A stretch of 64,000 bases of DNA from Vibrio sp. CAU 1672 (GTDB lineage Bacteria > Pseudomonadota > Gammaproteobacteria > Enterobacterales > Vibrionaceae), in assembly GCF_029223195.1 (NCBI RefSeq), contig NZ_JARHUF010000001.1, positions 186,001 through 250,000 of the forward strand, in the 5' to 3' direction. Shown here in pieces: positions 18,454 to 28,150 of the stretch. A program made the translations under genes and the position numbers. Under the pieces are notes generated by a model. That model saw only the letters and a program-made list of their open reading frames with translations, searched no databases and had not been told where the DNA came from. Each line of letters begins with the position of its first letter. The stretch's first letter is position 1.

Positions 18454-19860
18454 ATGACATATACTGGAAAGTTGTGGGTTGTTGGCTTACTCAGTAGCTC
18501 TATTTCCGTAGGCTATGCAGCTCCTATCACTTTTGACAACGCCTGGACGCTACTCCAAGAGAATAACTATTCACTTAAAGCACAACGTGCCAATGTGGAA
18601 AATTATCAGCATTTGCAGAGCGCTACCGATAACCTCAACCTGCCTCAAATCACTATCGGAGCCAACTACACACGTCTGGATACCGATGTCACGGTCTCAG
18701 GTAAACAGCTCCTCGACAGTACCGGTCAACACATTGCCGTTCCTCCGGTGTTTCAGCCCATTTTTTCCGCTCTGGCCAGTACCACATCCACCATTACTGA
18801 GCGGGATATTTTTTCATCTTCTATCCGTGCGATCTGGCCAATTTTCACCGGTGGCCGGATCAACGCGGCGCAGTCCGCTGCAGAAGGCAAAACCAACGAA
18901 GCCAAAAGCCAATTTGCCATGGAGCAACAGGCACGGTTTGAAGATCTGTCCAAGTACTACTTTTCTGTCGTCCTGGCAAAAGAAGTTCTGGCAACAAGGC
19001 AAGCGGTTGAAGCCGGACTGAAAAAACACCGCGACTTTGCGATTAAACTGGAACAACAAGGCCAGATCGCCCGGGTTGAGCGCCTGCAGGCAGAAGCCTC
19101 GCTGGATAAAGCAAAAGTGGACACACAAAAAGCAATCAGTGACTTAACCATCGCCCAATCCGCACTGGGTAAAATTCTGGCGCAGGACGATGCAGTCGAA
19201 CCCGCTGAATCGCTGTTCATTAACCAGAACCTGCCTCCACTGTCCGCGTTTATCGACCAGACATTGACTACCTACCCCGGCCTGGCGTTACTGGAAGCCA
19301 AACATAAGCAGGCTGCCAGCTTAATCCAGGCAGAAAAGGGCAAATACTATCCTGAAGTCTACCTGTACGGTGATTACAGCCTGCATGAAGATGACTCTTT
19401 AGCCAGCCAAATGAAACCAGACTGGCTGGTCGGTGTTGGCGTGAGAATTCCGTTGATTGAATCGAGCGGACGCAGCGAGCGAGTTAAGGCTGCGCATAGT
19501 CTGGTTACGCAAGTTAACGCCCTGAAAGCCCAAGCCAGACAGGATCTTAGCCTGTTAGTACAAAAGACCTACCTGGAAGCTCAGCAGGCCATCGACGAAG
19601 TGTCCGGATTGGAATCCAGTCTCATGCTGGCTGACGAAAACTTATCACTGAGAGAAAAAGCGTTTACCCAGGGGTTGTCCTCCTCACTCGACGTGGTTGA
19701 CGCCCAGCTTTACGTCGCCAGCATCGAAACGCAACGCTCAGCAGCGCGTTTTCGCTACTTAATCTCACTCACCAAGCTTCTGGCGCTAAGCAGCGAAATG
19801 GACAGCTTTTCCCAATATCAAACTAGCGCTTATTCTCCGGCATCCAACAAGGAAAAATAA
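18454..19860 (+). CDS. TolC-family outer-membrane efflux channel
   Basis: This 468-aa protein (471 if the GTG at 18445 is used) starts with a signal peptide (MTYTGKLWVVGLLSSS, likely cleaved after SVGYA). It has two repeats of long helices and strands typical of outer-membrane efflux proteins, for example NVENYQHLQSATDNLNLPQITIGANYTR and the later LIQAEKGKYYPEVYLYGDYSL. Trimeric TolC proteins form the outer-membrane and periplasmic duct of tripartite exporters. The next gene begins three bases after the stop, so it is the first gene of the operon with HlyD and two ABC-2 permeases. No clear RBS precedes either start. Confidence 0.9.
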   Translation: MTYTGKLWVVGLLSSSISVGYAAPITFDNAWTLLQENNYSLKAQRANVENYQHLQSATDNLNLPQITIGANYTRLDTDVTVSGKQLLDSTGQHIAVPPVFQPIFSALASTTSTITERDIFSSSIRAIWPIFTGGRINAAQSAAEGKTNEAKSQFAMEQQARFEDLSKYYFSVVLAKEVLATRQAVEAGLKKHRDFAIKLEQQGQIARVERLQAEASLDKAKVDTQKAISDLTIAQSALGKILAQDDAVEPAESLFINQNLPPLSAFIDQTLTTYPGLALLEAKHKQAASLIQAEKGKYYPEVYLYGDYSLHEDDSLASQMKPDWLVGVGVRIPLIESSGRSERVKAAHSLVTQVNALKAQARQDLSLLVQKTYLEAQQAIDEVSGLESSLMLADENLSLREKAFTQGLSSSLDVVDAQLYVASIETQRSAARFRYLISLTKLLALSSEMDSFSQYQTSAYSPASNKEK

Positions 19861-19863
19861 ACA

Positions 19864-20844
19864 ATGGCAAGCAAATCAAATAAAACGGTTCTGATCTCTC
19901 TGTGCGCTTTGGCTATTTCTTCCTGGATCGGCTATGAGTTTTATCGGGCCTACCAACCATCCCCTACCCGCCTGCAAGGTATGATTGAAGCGCAGCAGTA
20001 CAGCATTTCTTCAAAGGTGCCCGGGCGGATCAATGATGTCATGGTACGTAAAGGGGATAACATAGAAAAAGGCCAGCTGATTTTCACCCTGCACAGCCCG
20101 GAAATTGAAGCCAAACTCGAACAAGCCAAAGCAGGTGAAAAAGCGGCAGGGGCTCTCGCCAAAGAAGCCGAACAGGGCGCGCGCGAACAGCAAATCCAGG
20201 CGGCAAAAGATCAGTGGTTAAAAGCCAAAGCAGCGGCTGATTTAATGGAAAAAACCTACCGTCGCGTCAATAACCTGTACAAAGACGGTGTCGTAGCCGA
20301 ACAAAAACGTGATGAGGCCATGACCCAGTGGCAGGCCGCCAAATATACCGAAAGTGCGGCGTACCAGATGTACCAGATGGCCGAAGAAGGTGCACGCAGT
20401 GAAACCAAAGTGGCCGCGGCGGAAAAAGCCCGCATGGCTGCGGGAGCGGTTGCCGAAGTGGAAGCTTATGCCAAAGATACCCAAATCCACAGTTGGTTTG
20501 ACGGTGAGGTCTCTCAGGTCCTTTTACAGACCGGTGAGCTGGCCCCACAAGGTTTCCCGGTCGTAACCGTTATCGACACCCAGGATGCATGGGCAACGCT
20601 GAATGTTCGCGAAGATTTGCTAAAATACTTCCCACACGGCAAAACATTCGATGCCTACCTGCCAGCTTTGGATAAAACCCTGACCTTTAAGGTGACACAC
20701 GTTGCTGTCATGGGTGACTTTGCAACCTGGCGTACGACCGATGCCTCTCAGGGGTTCGATCTGCGTACCTTTGAAGTTGAAGCACGACCAGCACAGCCTG
20801 AACCAGATCTGCGGATGGGTATGAGTGTTGTCGTGGAGCTTTAA
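19864..20844 (+). CDS. HlyD-family periplasmic adaptor (membrane fusion protein)
   Basis: This 326-aa protein has an N-terminal membrane anchor (about residues 8-27), a lipoyl/barrel half-motif IEAQQYSISSKVPGRINDVMVRKGD near residue 41, and an alpha-hairpin rich in Ala, Glu and Lys (residues 80-200). The second barrel half follows as SWFDGEVSQVLLQTGELAPQGFPVV. It would bridge the inner-membrane permeases and the TolC-like channel. AAGGA lies before the ATG, and the gene is packed between tolC and the first permease (18 bases). It resembles E. coli YhiI-type adaptors that partner ABC-2 permeases (family-level inference). Confidence 0.92.
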   Translation: MASKSNKTVLISLCALAISSWIGYEFYRAYQPSPTRLQGMIEAQQYSISSKVPGRINDVMVRKGDNIEKGQLIFTLHSPEIEAKLEQAKAGEKAAGALAKEAEQGAREQQIQAAKDQWLKAKAAADLMEKTYRRVNNLYKDGVVAEQKRDEAMTQWQAAKYTESAAYQMYQMAEEGARSETKVAAAEKARMAAGAVAEVEAYAKDTQIHSWFDGEVSQVLLQTGELAPQGFPVVTVIDTQDAWATLNVREDLLKYFPHGKTFDAYLPALDKTLTFKVTHVAVMGDFATWRTTDASQGFDLRTFEVEARPAQPEPDLRMGMSVVVEL

Positions 20845-20862
20845 TCAGATCTGGCCAAAACG

Positions 20863-22020
20863 ATGACGATGAAAATTTCTCAGCGGCATATTTTACGGCG
20901 TGACAAATGGTTATTGTCATGCCTGACATGGGTTCCGCTCCTGATTGCGCTTACCATTTGGGGCGTATTTTCTGCCGGTATTGCGCGTAATTTACCCATC
21001 GGCGTGGTGGATTTGCAACACTCGCAGCTTTCACGCAAGCTAATCCAATCGTTGGACGCCTCTGCCACGATGGCGGTAAAACATCACTTTACCAGCACCA
21101 GCGAGGCAAAAGATGCGATGATCGAAGGAATAGTTTACGCTTATGCCGTGATCCCTCCACAGTTCGATCAAGACATATTCCAGCAAAGACAACCTCAACT
21201 GTCCGTTTTCTATAACAGTCAGTACATATTAGTCGGTAAACTGATCAACTCAGCGTTCGTCCAGGCTCAAGGGTATTTTGATGCGCAATTAGAGGCAATG
21301 GCGATCCTGGCGAAAGGCAGTACCACCCCGCTTACCGCTGTAGGAAAAGCGGTTCCGGTTTCCACCCAGATCACAGCACTATTTAATCGCAATAATAACT
21401 ACGCTCAGTTCCTGGTCACCGCAATTGTGCCCGCGATCTGGCAAATTGGTATTGTTGTCAGCACGATTCTGCTGCTATCGGCCAACTTCCGAATTTACGG
21501 TGCCACCAGCCAGGACATCTTCGCTTTTTTAACGCCAAGCCCTGTCTACTCGCTGAGCAAGATCTTAAGCCAGTATATCCCGGTGTTCATGCTGCAAGGT
21601 GCTCTGTTCTTATATGGTTTTTATGTTGTCTTAGATTGGCCAATGGAAGGCAGTTTTACACTGCTATTATTCGCACAACTGATCACTATCATCGCCTGTA
21701 TGATTATGGGGGCGTTGTTTTTCTTCCTCACTATGGACGCTGCACGTGCGATGAGTTTTGCCGGTGCATTTACCGCTCCCAGTTTCGCCTTTATGGGCAT
21801 TACGTTTCCTGTCTCGGATATGAACATGTTAGCTCAGGCATGGCGAAACTTGCTCCCCATCAGTCATTATATTGAAGTTCAGGTGGGCCAAGCCAGCTAT
21901 GGTGCATCCGTCGCAGACTCCCTGATTACGTTGTCACCTATGTTAGCTTATACCATTCCGTTACTTTTGGTCACCGCCTTAATCGACAAACAACGCCACA
22001 TGGCAAGGAAGTCGCTATGA
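20863..22020 (+). CDS. ABC-2 type transport permease (first of pair)
   Basis: This 385-aa inner-membrane protein has one N-terminal membrane segment (residues 19-40), a periplasmic domain of about 150 residues starting IGVVDLQHSQLSRKLIQ, and five or six C-terminal membrane segments, the YhgE/Pip-like ABC-2 layout. It overlaps the next permease by four bases (ATGA), so the two are translationally coupled and probably form a heterodimer. No Walker motifs are present and no ATPase gene lies in the operon. Confidence 0.9.
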   Translation: MTMKISQRHILRRDKWLLSCLTWVPLLIALTIWGVFSAGIARNLPIGVVDLQHSQLSRKLIQSLDASATMAVKHHFTSTSEAKDAMIEGIVYAYAVIPPQFDQDIFQQRQPQLSVFYNSQYILVGKLINSAFVQAQGYFDAQLEAMAILAKGSTTPLTAVGKAVPVSTQITALFNRNNNYAQFLVTAIVPAIWQIGIVVSTILLLSANFRIYGATSQDIFAFLTPSPVYSLSKILSQYIPVFMLQGALFLYGFYVVLDWPMEGSFTLLLFAQLITIIACMIMGALFFFLTMDAARAMSFAGAFTAPSFAFMGITFPVSDMNMLAQAWRNLLPISHYIEVQVGQASYGASVADSLITLSPMLAYTIPLLLVTALIDKQRHMARKSL

Positions 22021-23168
22021 GCCTCTGGCAGTTAATTAAAGCTGAAATCCTCGCATTACTAAGAAACCCGGTAGTCACATTGACCATGTTTGGTGGCGTA
22101 GTGTTTTACTCGTTTCTCTATCCACTCCCATATGCCAAACAAACGCCGCGTGAGCAAGCGATAGCTGTGGTCAACTTAGACGGAAGCGCTACCAGTCTGA
22201 AACTGGAAAGAATGGTGGATGCTACCCCACAAGTACGGATCGTAAAAAGAGCGCACACCATTGAACAAGCCAAACAAGCGTTTTTGCGCCACGAAGTCAC
22301 TGGTTTTCTGGTTATTCCCGAGCATTTTTATAAAGATTTGATGCTAGGCCGCAGCCCTACCCTCGCTTTTGCAGCGGATGCGTCATATTTCTTAGTTTAC
22401 GGCACTGTGGTTGAAGGACTGGCCAAAGCGGGCGGGACTCTGGGCGCTCAGGTAAAAGTAAGCAAACTGATTATCGACGGAGTCCCGCTAAGTAAAGCGA
22501 GCCAGGCTTACTCCGCTATCAAACTTAACCTAAAACCCACTTTTAACCCGACCATGGGTTACATCGAATATGTGGTACCGGCAGTATTTGTGCTTATTCT
22601 TCAGCAGACACTGATCATGGCTGTCGGGTTACAAACCGGCTCGCAGAAACACGGTAAAGGCTACTGGTCACGCACCTCACCGCTCCGACTACTGCTGGTG
22701 AGGAGTCTGGTTTTTATCGCCATCTATTACCTGCTCAGCGCCTTTTATTTCGGCTTTAGCTTTGATCGGTTAGCAATCAACCACACCGCCAATGCTGCTG
22801 AATTGTTGACCCTGCTGCTGCCATTTTTACTCGGATGCTGTGCTATCGGTAACTGGCTTGGTTTTCTGCTACCGCGGCGGGAGCTGGTTACGGTAGTGGT
22901 CTTGGTCAGCTCAATGCCATTAGTATTTCTAGCCGGGTTTATCTGGCCGGTTGAGTCAATTCCAGCACCATTACTCTGGGTTGCCGATCTAAGCCCGAGT
23001 TCATGGGCAATTAAAGGATTTCTTGCACTTAACCAGATGGGGGCAACCTGGCAGCAGGTGGCTCGGTTTTGGACAGGGCTTTGGGTACTTGCCGGCGTTT
23101 GGAGTATCATCGCCTATCGGCAAGCCCGCAACTCTGCTAAACCGATAGTGACAGAAAGTATCGGATAA
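22017..23168 (+). CDS. ABC-2 type transport permease (second of pair)
   Basis: This 383-aa paralogue of the previous gene has the same layout: a membrane segment at residues 19-36, a periplasmic domain beginning AIAVVNLDGSATSLKLERM, and six C-terminal membrane segments, including PLVFLAGFIWPVESIPAPLLW near residue 305. It closes the operon and is followed by a terminator. ABC-2 permeases normally need a separate ATP-binding subunit, which is not here. Confidence 0.9.
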   Translation: MSLWQLIKAEILALLRNPVVTLTMFGGVVFYSFLYPLPYAKQTPREQAIAVVNLDGSATSLKLERMVDATPQVRIVKRAHTIEQAKQAFLRHEVTGFLVIPEHFYKDLMLGRSPTLAFAADASYFLVYGTVVEGLAKAGGTLGAQVKVSKLIIDGVPLSKASQAYSAIKLNLKPTFNPTMGYIEYVVPAVFVLILQQTLIMAVGLQTGSQKHGKGYWSRTSPLRLLLVRSLVFIAIYYLLSAFYFGFSFDRLAINHTANAAELLTLLLPFLLGCCAIGNWLGFLLPRRELVTVVVLVSSMPLVFLAGFIWPVESIPAPLLWVADLSPSSWAIKGFLALNQMGATWQQVARFWTGLWVLAGVWSIIAYRQARNSAKPIVTESIG

Positions 23169-23183
23169 AGATCTAATCAGAAA

Positions 23184-23206
23184 AGTCTGCCAGTGGCAGG
23201 CTTTTT
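23184..23206 (+). terminator. Terminator of the TolC/HlyD/ABC-2 operon
   Basis: AGTCTGCC pairs with GGCAGGCT around AGT, followed by a T-rich tail, 15 bases after the last stop codon. Confidence 0.8.
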
Positions 23207-23492
23207 GTTTTTGTAAACCTTCGTCAACAACTGCCCGCCTTTGCTGCCTATTTAGCGAAATCGCTTTTAACCACCTTTTTTTATAGCTCATAATCCGCCA
23301 TTTCTGATATTATCAACAATATCAATAATTGATAAGTAACACCCTATCACCTCGTATATCAAGAATCCGTTCCAATTGGCTGCTTCGAACAAATTTGAAA
23401 TTCGGCATGATAAACTGCGTGCTCTTCTGTGCATCCATTGACAACAATTGCCCGTGGTGTCGGCTGGTTAAAATGAGTTTTCAGGAGATGTA

Positions 23493-25070
23493 ATGCCGAT
23501 AGAGCACGCACGCCACCGAAGAGTAGTTAACAAAACAAAACGCCGCAAAGGGCTGCTATACCTCTTTCTTATGCTGGCTTTCCTGTCCGCTATCAGTACG
23601 GTGTTCTATACCAGCAGTATTGAGAAACTTGATCAGGCACGAGAACAGCACCATCAGGAAGCACTCTCCAATATCCAGCACAATATCGAAACCGAGTTTC
23701 GCTTTGTCAGTGCCGACTTAGCCTATTTGTCCAGAACCTCACTGGCCAACTCTGTCCTGTTGCAACATGACGATGCAGCCAAACAGCATTTAAGCTCTTT
23801 GATGTTTCAGGTTGGTACCAGCCACAAGCGCTACTTCCAGTTGCGTCTGCTAAATAAGCACGGGCGCGAAGTCATACGTATCGACCAGTTAGCAGACGGC
23901 AGCCTTAAACCGATCGAGGCATCTCTCCTACAGGAAAAAGGCAATCGCTACTATTTCAGGCAAGCTGTACCGCTGCAAACCGATGCCGCGTATGTCTCAC
24001 AATTTGACCTGAACATTGAACATGGTGTTATCGAGCGCCCCTTCCGCCCGACGATCCGCTTTGTCGCCCCCATTCATGATAAACAGTCCCGGTTTATTGG
24101 TGCTACCGTCATCAACTACAACGGGCAATATATTTTCGATCTAATCGCGGCACAAACTCCTGCTCAAAATGTGGCTTCGGTTGTCAATCAACACGGCTTC
24201 TACCTTAAATCCCATCAAGCGGAAAAAGAATGGGGCTTCATGTGGCCAAACAAGCCCGCAGCTCGTTTCTCTGACGAGTTTCCGGAAACCTGGCAAGCGA
24301 TGAGCGGGCACACACAAGGAAAAGTAGTAACCGCAGATGGCGAATATTATTTCCGTAATCTATCACTCCGGCTTTATGCACCATTCAAAGCCATAAACAG
24401 TGAAGAGATATTTCTGGTTCTCTTTGCCCCTATGGCTGTGATTGAAAACACTCAAACCACTCTGGTGAATGGCCTTATCGCACTGTGGGCATTTCTTGGT
24501 CCTTTACTGACCTTTCTGGCCTTTGCTATCGCGCATTATCAGGTCGAGAGAACCTTCTTATTTCAGGAGCTGGATTACGAAGCCAGCCATGACCATCTAA
24601 CCGGTCTGTATAACCGCCGGGCAATCATGGCGCTGTTGCAAACGCGCATTGAACACAGCCTGAAAATTGATACCCCCCTGGCCGTGAGCTTCATAGACGT
24701 TAACGATTTGAAACATACCAATGACTGGTATGGCCATGATATGGGGGATGAAATGATCAAAAACGTCGCGAATGTGATCGAGCAAACCATAAAAAGTAGC
24801 GATGCCTCGGCCAGAATTGGCGGCGATGAATTTTTGATTGTCTTTAACCAATGCACTAGTGAGCAGGCGAAGGCGATCATGCAGCGTATTCAATCCCGTT
24901 TTGCCGTTTGCGGACTAAAACGCATCGGTACAGACTGGACCATCAGTTATGGATGCAGTGAACTGCGTCCGGACGACAACGCCGAAACCCTGATGGAACG
25001 TGCCGATGAAGCCATGTACGAACATAAAAAAGTCACCAAAGCTCGTAGCGCCACCAATACTCAGCGCTAA
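23493..25070 (+). CDS. Membrane sensor diguanylate cyclase (dCache-like + GGDEF)
   Basis: This 525-aa protein has a basic cytoplasmic start, a membrane segment at about 21-39, a periplasmic sensor domain at about 40-325 of the double-Cache kind (QLRLLNKHGREVIRID and FVAPIHDKQSRFIGATVINYN), a second membrane segment near 328-350 and a C-terminal GGDEF domain. The active-site motif GGDEF is at residues 443-447, and DHLTGLYNRRA marks the domain start, so it should make c-di-GMP from two GTP. The inhibitory I-site, usually RxxD five residues before GGDEF, reads KSSD. AGGAG precedes the ATG. It stands alone; the signal is unknown. Confidence 0.92.
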   Translation: MPIEHARHRRVVNKTKRRKGLLYLFLMLAFLSAISTVFYTSSIEKLDQAREQHHQEALSNIQHNIETEFRFVSADLAYLSRTSLANSVLLQHDDAAKQHLSSLMFQVGTSHKRYFQLRLLNKHGREVIRIDQLADGSLKPIEASLLQEKGNRYYFRQAVPLQTDAAYVSQFDLNIEHGVIERPFRPTIRFVAPIHDKQSRFIGATVINYNGQYIFDLIAAQTPAQNVASVVNQHGFYLKSHQAEKEWGFMWPNKPAARFSDEFPETWQAMSGHTQGKVVTADGEYYFRNLSLRLYAPFKAINSEEIFLVLFAPMAVIENTQTTLVNGLIALWAFLGPLLTFLAFAIAHYQVERTFLFQELDYEASHDHLTGLYNRRAIMALLQTRIEHSLKIDTPLAVSFIDVNDLKHTNDWYGHDMGDEMIKNVANVIEQTIKSSDASARIGGDEFLIVFNQCTSEQAKAIMQRIQSRFAVCGLKRIGTDWTISYGCSELRPDDNAETLMERADEAMYEHKKVTKARSATNTQR

Positions 25071-25304
25071 ACCAGCGCGACTTATTCGGATAGAGCAGGT
25101 TTCAACCTGGCGGTAAATAAGCCACAGCGCTCTCCGATCTGACTGGTCGTCGGTCGTTATTTCCCGCTCCCAGTTTGTTTAACACGACAGACAGCTCACC
25201 TTAATTCTGCCTGTCTGAACAAATAAAGATGATCCGCTGACGTTTTCTCCACGTAATTTAGAGGGACTTGGTAATGTAATTTACCCCTGAAACGGAGACT
25301 GACG

Positions 25305-25865
25305 ATGACTACCTCAATGCGATCATTATCTGCTACTGTAGCGATCCTTACCCTTGTTATATTCCTTGCCACACCCGCTTTTGCAAATACACCCAAATGG
25401 GCAACGAAGTCTGATTCAACTATTGTAGAATTTGCCGTAGGCGCCTCTGGCGAACCGTTTGACTTTGATACCAATGGTGAAGACTTTGATATCCTGGTTG
25501 CTGCTCTTATTGCCACTGGTACTGTGGAAGTTTTCGATGGCAGCGACTTTACCGTTTTTGCCCCCAATGATCAGGCTTTTTACAACCTGACCGGAGCCAA
25601 CAATGATGCAGAAGCCTTCAATGCCGTTGTTGATTTGCTCGACGTAGAGGGGGTAGCAGCTGTACTTGCGTACCACGTAACGGAAGGAGTTCACAACTCA
25701 AGATCTGTTACCAGAGCGAAAATGCGCACGATGCTAGATGGCAACACCATTAGTTTTGACAGCGGCTTAATCATTGCGGGCCAGTCTGAAGCAGGTCTGT
25801 TAGATATCGATAACCGCCTGGCAGATGGCATGGTACACGTTATCGACTCACTTTTGTTACCTTAA
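25305..25865 (+). CDS. Secreted fasciclin (FAS1) domain protein
   Basis: This 186-aa protein has a signal peptide (residues 1-27, cleaved near AFA-NT) and a single FAS1 domain. The H1 motif FTVFAPNDQAF is near residue 83 and the H2-like motif VLAYHVTEG near 124, and the end LADGMVHVIDSLLLP is the canonical FAS1 C-terminus. Such proteins mediate adhesion or sit in the periplasm or outside the cell. The segment VGASGEPFDFDTNGEDFD before the domain fits the usual start of the fold. CGGAGA precedes the ATG. It is probably monocistronic; an inverted repeat follows at 25884-25919. Confidence 0.9.
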   Translation: MTTSMRSLSATVAILTLVIFLATPAFANTPKWATKSDSTIVEFAVGASGEPFDFDTNGEDFDILVAALIATGTVEVFDGSDFTVFAPNDQAFYNLTGANNDAEAFNAVVDLLDVEGVAAVLAYHVTEGVHNSRSVTRAKMRTMLDGNTISFDSGLIIAGQSEAGLLDIDNRLADGMVHVIDSLLLP

Positions 25866-25883
25866 CTATCATCGTAACAGTGG

Positions 25884-25919
25884 CTCTGATTGTTGCATCG
25901 CAATAGCAATAATCAGAGT
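25884..25919 (+). terminator. Stem-loop after the fasciclin gene
   Basis: CTCTGATTGTTGC pairs with GCAATAATCAGAG (12 of 13) around a short loop. There is no T run after it, so it may be a weak or Rho-assisted terminator, or an mRNA-stabilising hairpin. Confidence 0.4.
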
Positions 25920-26160
25920 TCATTGCGTTGCGTCGCGGCGCGTTGCCTTTAAAACTTTGCAAGACTTACATCGGCCACGGTGAGCTGAGGACCTTTACCA
26001 TCTTGCGCAATAAATGTACTTCAACTGGCAAGCATTCATCCGATAAATACATCAACCTCACAAATACCATTCTCATTGGGTATTTTTCACTTTTATTACA
26101 CATTTATCTTGCTACTATCGCCCTTCTCTAACTCAACCATGATTTAAACAAGGACTCTCA

Positions 26161-28095
26161 ATGAAAAAGCCTGCTTTTGGGCCGCTGCGTCCCATTGTGC
26201 TTTTTGCCTTCTTTTCTCTTTGTACGCTTTCTTTATCGCGCCTTCTCTTAACGGTGTGGCTGTCTGAACGAATACCTGCACTTAATGATCTGCTATACAT
26301 CTTAACTCAAGGTGTACGGGTCGATGTGGCAACACTCTGCTGGCTGTTTATTCTTCCGGCGCTACTTTCTGCCCTTCTGCCGTTGCAGGGCTTTGTTGGA
26401 AAATGCTGGAAGCCATTGTTACGGCTATGGCTCGTGGCCGGTTTATGGATCATTGTTTACATGGAACTGGCGACCGCACCTTTTATTCTGGAATATGACC
26501 TGAGGCCAAATCGGTTGTTTGTTGAATACCTGATTTATCCAAAAGAAGTATTCAGCATGCTCTGGACGGGTTACAAGCTCGAGTTAGCTCTCGGTTCACT
26601 CGGTTCTGCCATCACTCTGTGGTTTGGCTGGATATGGAGCCGGAACCTGGTTAACAACGCTCAGCAGGTAAAACTTATCTGGCGGCCAGTTTTAGCTATC
26701 CTGGTGGTTTTGATTGGTGTTGCTGGTGCCCGCTCTTCACTCGGCCACCGGCCACTGAACCCAGCCATGGTAGCGTTTTCTAATGACCCTCTATTAAACG
26801 ACTTGGCGCTGAACTCATCTTATTCACTATTTTTTGCCATCAACAACATGAAGTCTGAAAAATCGGCTGAAGAGTTTTATGGCAAGATGAACGATAAGAA
26901 AATGCTTGAACTGGTACGTGCTTCATCAGCAAAAACCTCGTTCAGCCCTGAACTTCTGCCAACAATGAATAGCAACACAGCAACGTACCGTGGTAAACGC
27001 AAGAACTTAGTCATTCTTCTGCAGGAAAGCTTGGGCGCACGTTTTGTTGGCTCTATGGGCGGTTTGCCGCTAACCCCTAACCTCGATGAACTGATGACCC
27101 AGGGTTGGCAGTTCACCCAAATGTACGCCACCGGCACCCGCTCCGTTCGTGGTATTGAAGCGGTAACTACCGGTTTCCCGCCTTCGCCATCGCGAGCAGT
27201 AGTAAAACTAAGCAAAAGCCAGACCGGCTTCTTTACCATTGCCGATTTGCTCAAAAGTCAGGGCTACCACACCCAGTTCATTTACGGTGGCGAAGCGAAC
27301 TTTGACAATATGAAAACCTTTTTCTTTGGTAACGGCTTTGATCAAATCGTCGAAGAAAAGCACTATGCCAACCCTGAATTTGTCGGTTCATGGGGCGTAA
27401 GTGACGAAGATCTTTATAACAAAGCGCACGATGAGTTTGAGCAATTAGCCCAATCTGAGCAGCCGTTTTTCAGCCTGGTATTCACCTCTAGCAACCACAG
27501 CCCGTTTGAGTACCCTGAGGGGAAAATTGAGCCGTATGATGCAGAGCACATGACGCGGAACAATGCGGTCAAATATTCTGACTATGCGTTAGGCAGTTTC
27601 TTTAAGAAAGCCAAGCAGTCAAACTATTGGGACGATACGATCTTTATTGTCATTGCCGACCATGATGCACGCGTCTTTGGCGCGAACCTGGTACCCGTGA
27701 AACACTTCCACATTCCGGCGTTGATTTTGGGCAAAGACATTCAACCTCGCGTGGATGACCGACTGGCCAACAACATTGATATGCCACCGACACTGCTATC
27801 GTTGATTGGTGTGGATGCGCAAACCCCGATGATTGGCCGTGACCTGACCAAGCCTTTGGCTCGTGAAGATGAACGGGCCATGATGCAGTACAACAAAAAC
27901 TTTGGTTACCTCACCCGCGATAATCTGGTGGTATTCTCTCCCGGTAAGAAGATCGCGACCATGAAGTATAACTTCGACGATCAGACGATGGCATCCATGC
28001 CAGTCGATCAAGCTGCCATCGACAGAGCCAAAGCCAATGCACTGTTTGCCTCCAAAGCGTATCAAAAAAACTGGTATAGCTCACAAACCCACTGA
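26161..28095 (+). CDS. LTA-synthase-family sulfatase-fold phosphotransferase
   Basis: This 644-aa protein has five N-terminal membrane segments (roughly residues 10-30, 40-65, 75-100, 125-150 and 170-190) and a large periplasmic alkaline-phosphatase/sulfatase domain. Likely metal ligands and nucleophile are visible: the Glu in VILLQESLG, the Thr in MYATGTRSVRG, Asp-His in IVIADHDARVFG, and a late His in VKHFHIPALILG. Gram-negative relatives transfer phosphoglycerol or phosphoethanolamine to glycans or lipid A; which one here is unknown. The ATG has AAGGA before it. Monocistronic, ended by the terminator at 28121-28150. Confidence 0.9.
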   Translation: MKKPAFGPLRPIVLFAFFSLCTLSLSRLLLTVWLSERIPALNDLLYILTQGVRVDVATLCWLFILPALLSALLPLQGFVGKCWKPLLRLWLVAGLWIIVYMELATAPFILEYDLRPNRLFVEYLIYPKEVFSMLWTGYKLELALGSLGSAITLWFGWIWSRNLVNNAQQVKLIWRPVLAILVVLIGVAGARSSLGHRPLNPAMVAFSNDPLLNDLALNSSYSLFFAINNMKSEKSAEEFYGKMNDKKMLELVRASSAKTSFSPELLPTMNSNTATYRGKRKNLVILLQESLGARFVGSMGGLPLTPNLDELMTQGWQFTQMYATGTRSVRGIEAVTTGFPPSPSRAVVKLSKSQTGFFTIADLLKSQGYHTQFIYGGEANFDNMKTFFFGNGFDQIVEEKHYANPEFVGSWGVSDEDLYNKAHDEFEQLAQSEQPFFSLVFTSSNHSPFEYPEGKIEPYDAEHMTRNNAVKYSDYALGSFFKKAKQSNYWDDTIFIVIADHDARVFGANLVPVKHFHIPALILGKDIQPRVDDRLANNIDMPPTLLSLIGVDAQTPMIGRDLTKPLAREDERAMMQYNKNFGYLTRDNLVVFSPGKKIATMKYNFDDQTMASMPVDQAAIDRAKANALFASKAYQKNWYSSQTH

Positions 28096-28120
28096 TGTAT
28101 AAACCAATCATCACCTGAAC

Positions 28121-28150
28121 AAGCCCCTCGATAAGTTCGAGGGGCTTTTT
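28121..28150 (+). terminator. Terminator of the LTA-synthase-like gene
   Basis: AAGCCCCTCGA pairs perfectly with TCGAGGGGCTT around a 5-nt loop and is followed by a T run. Confidence 0.85.
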
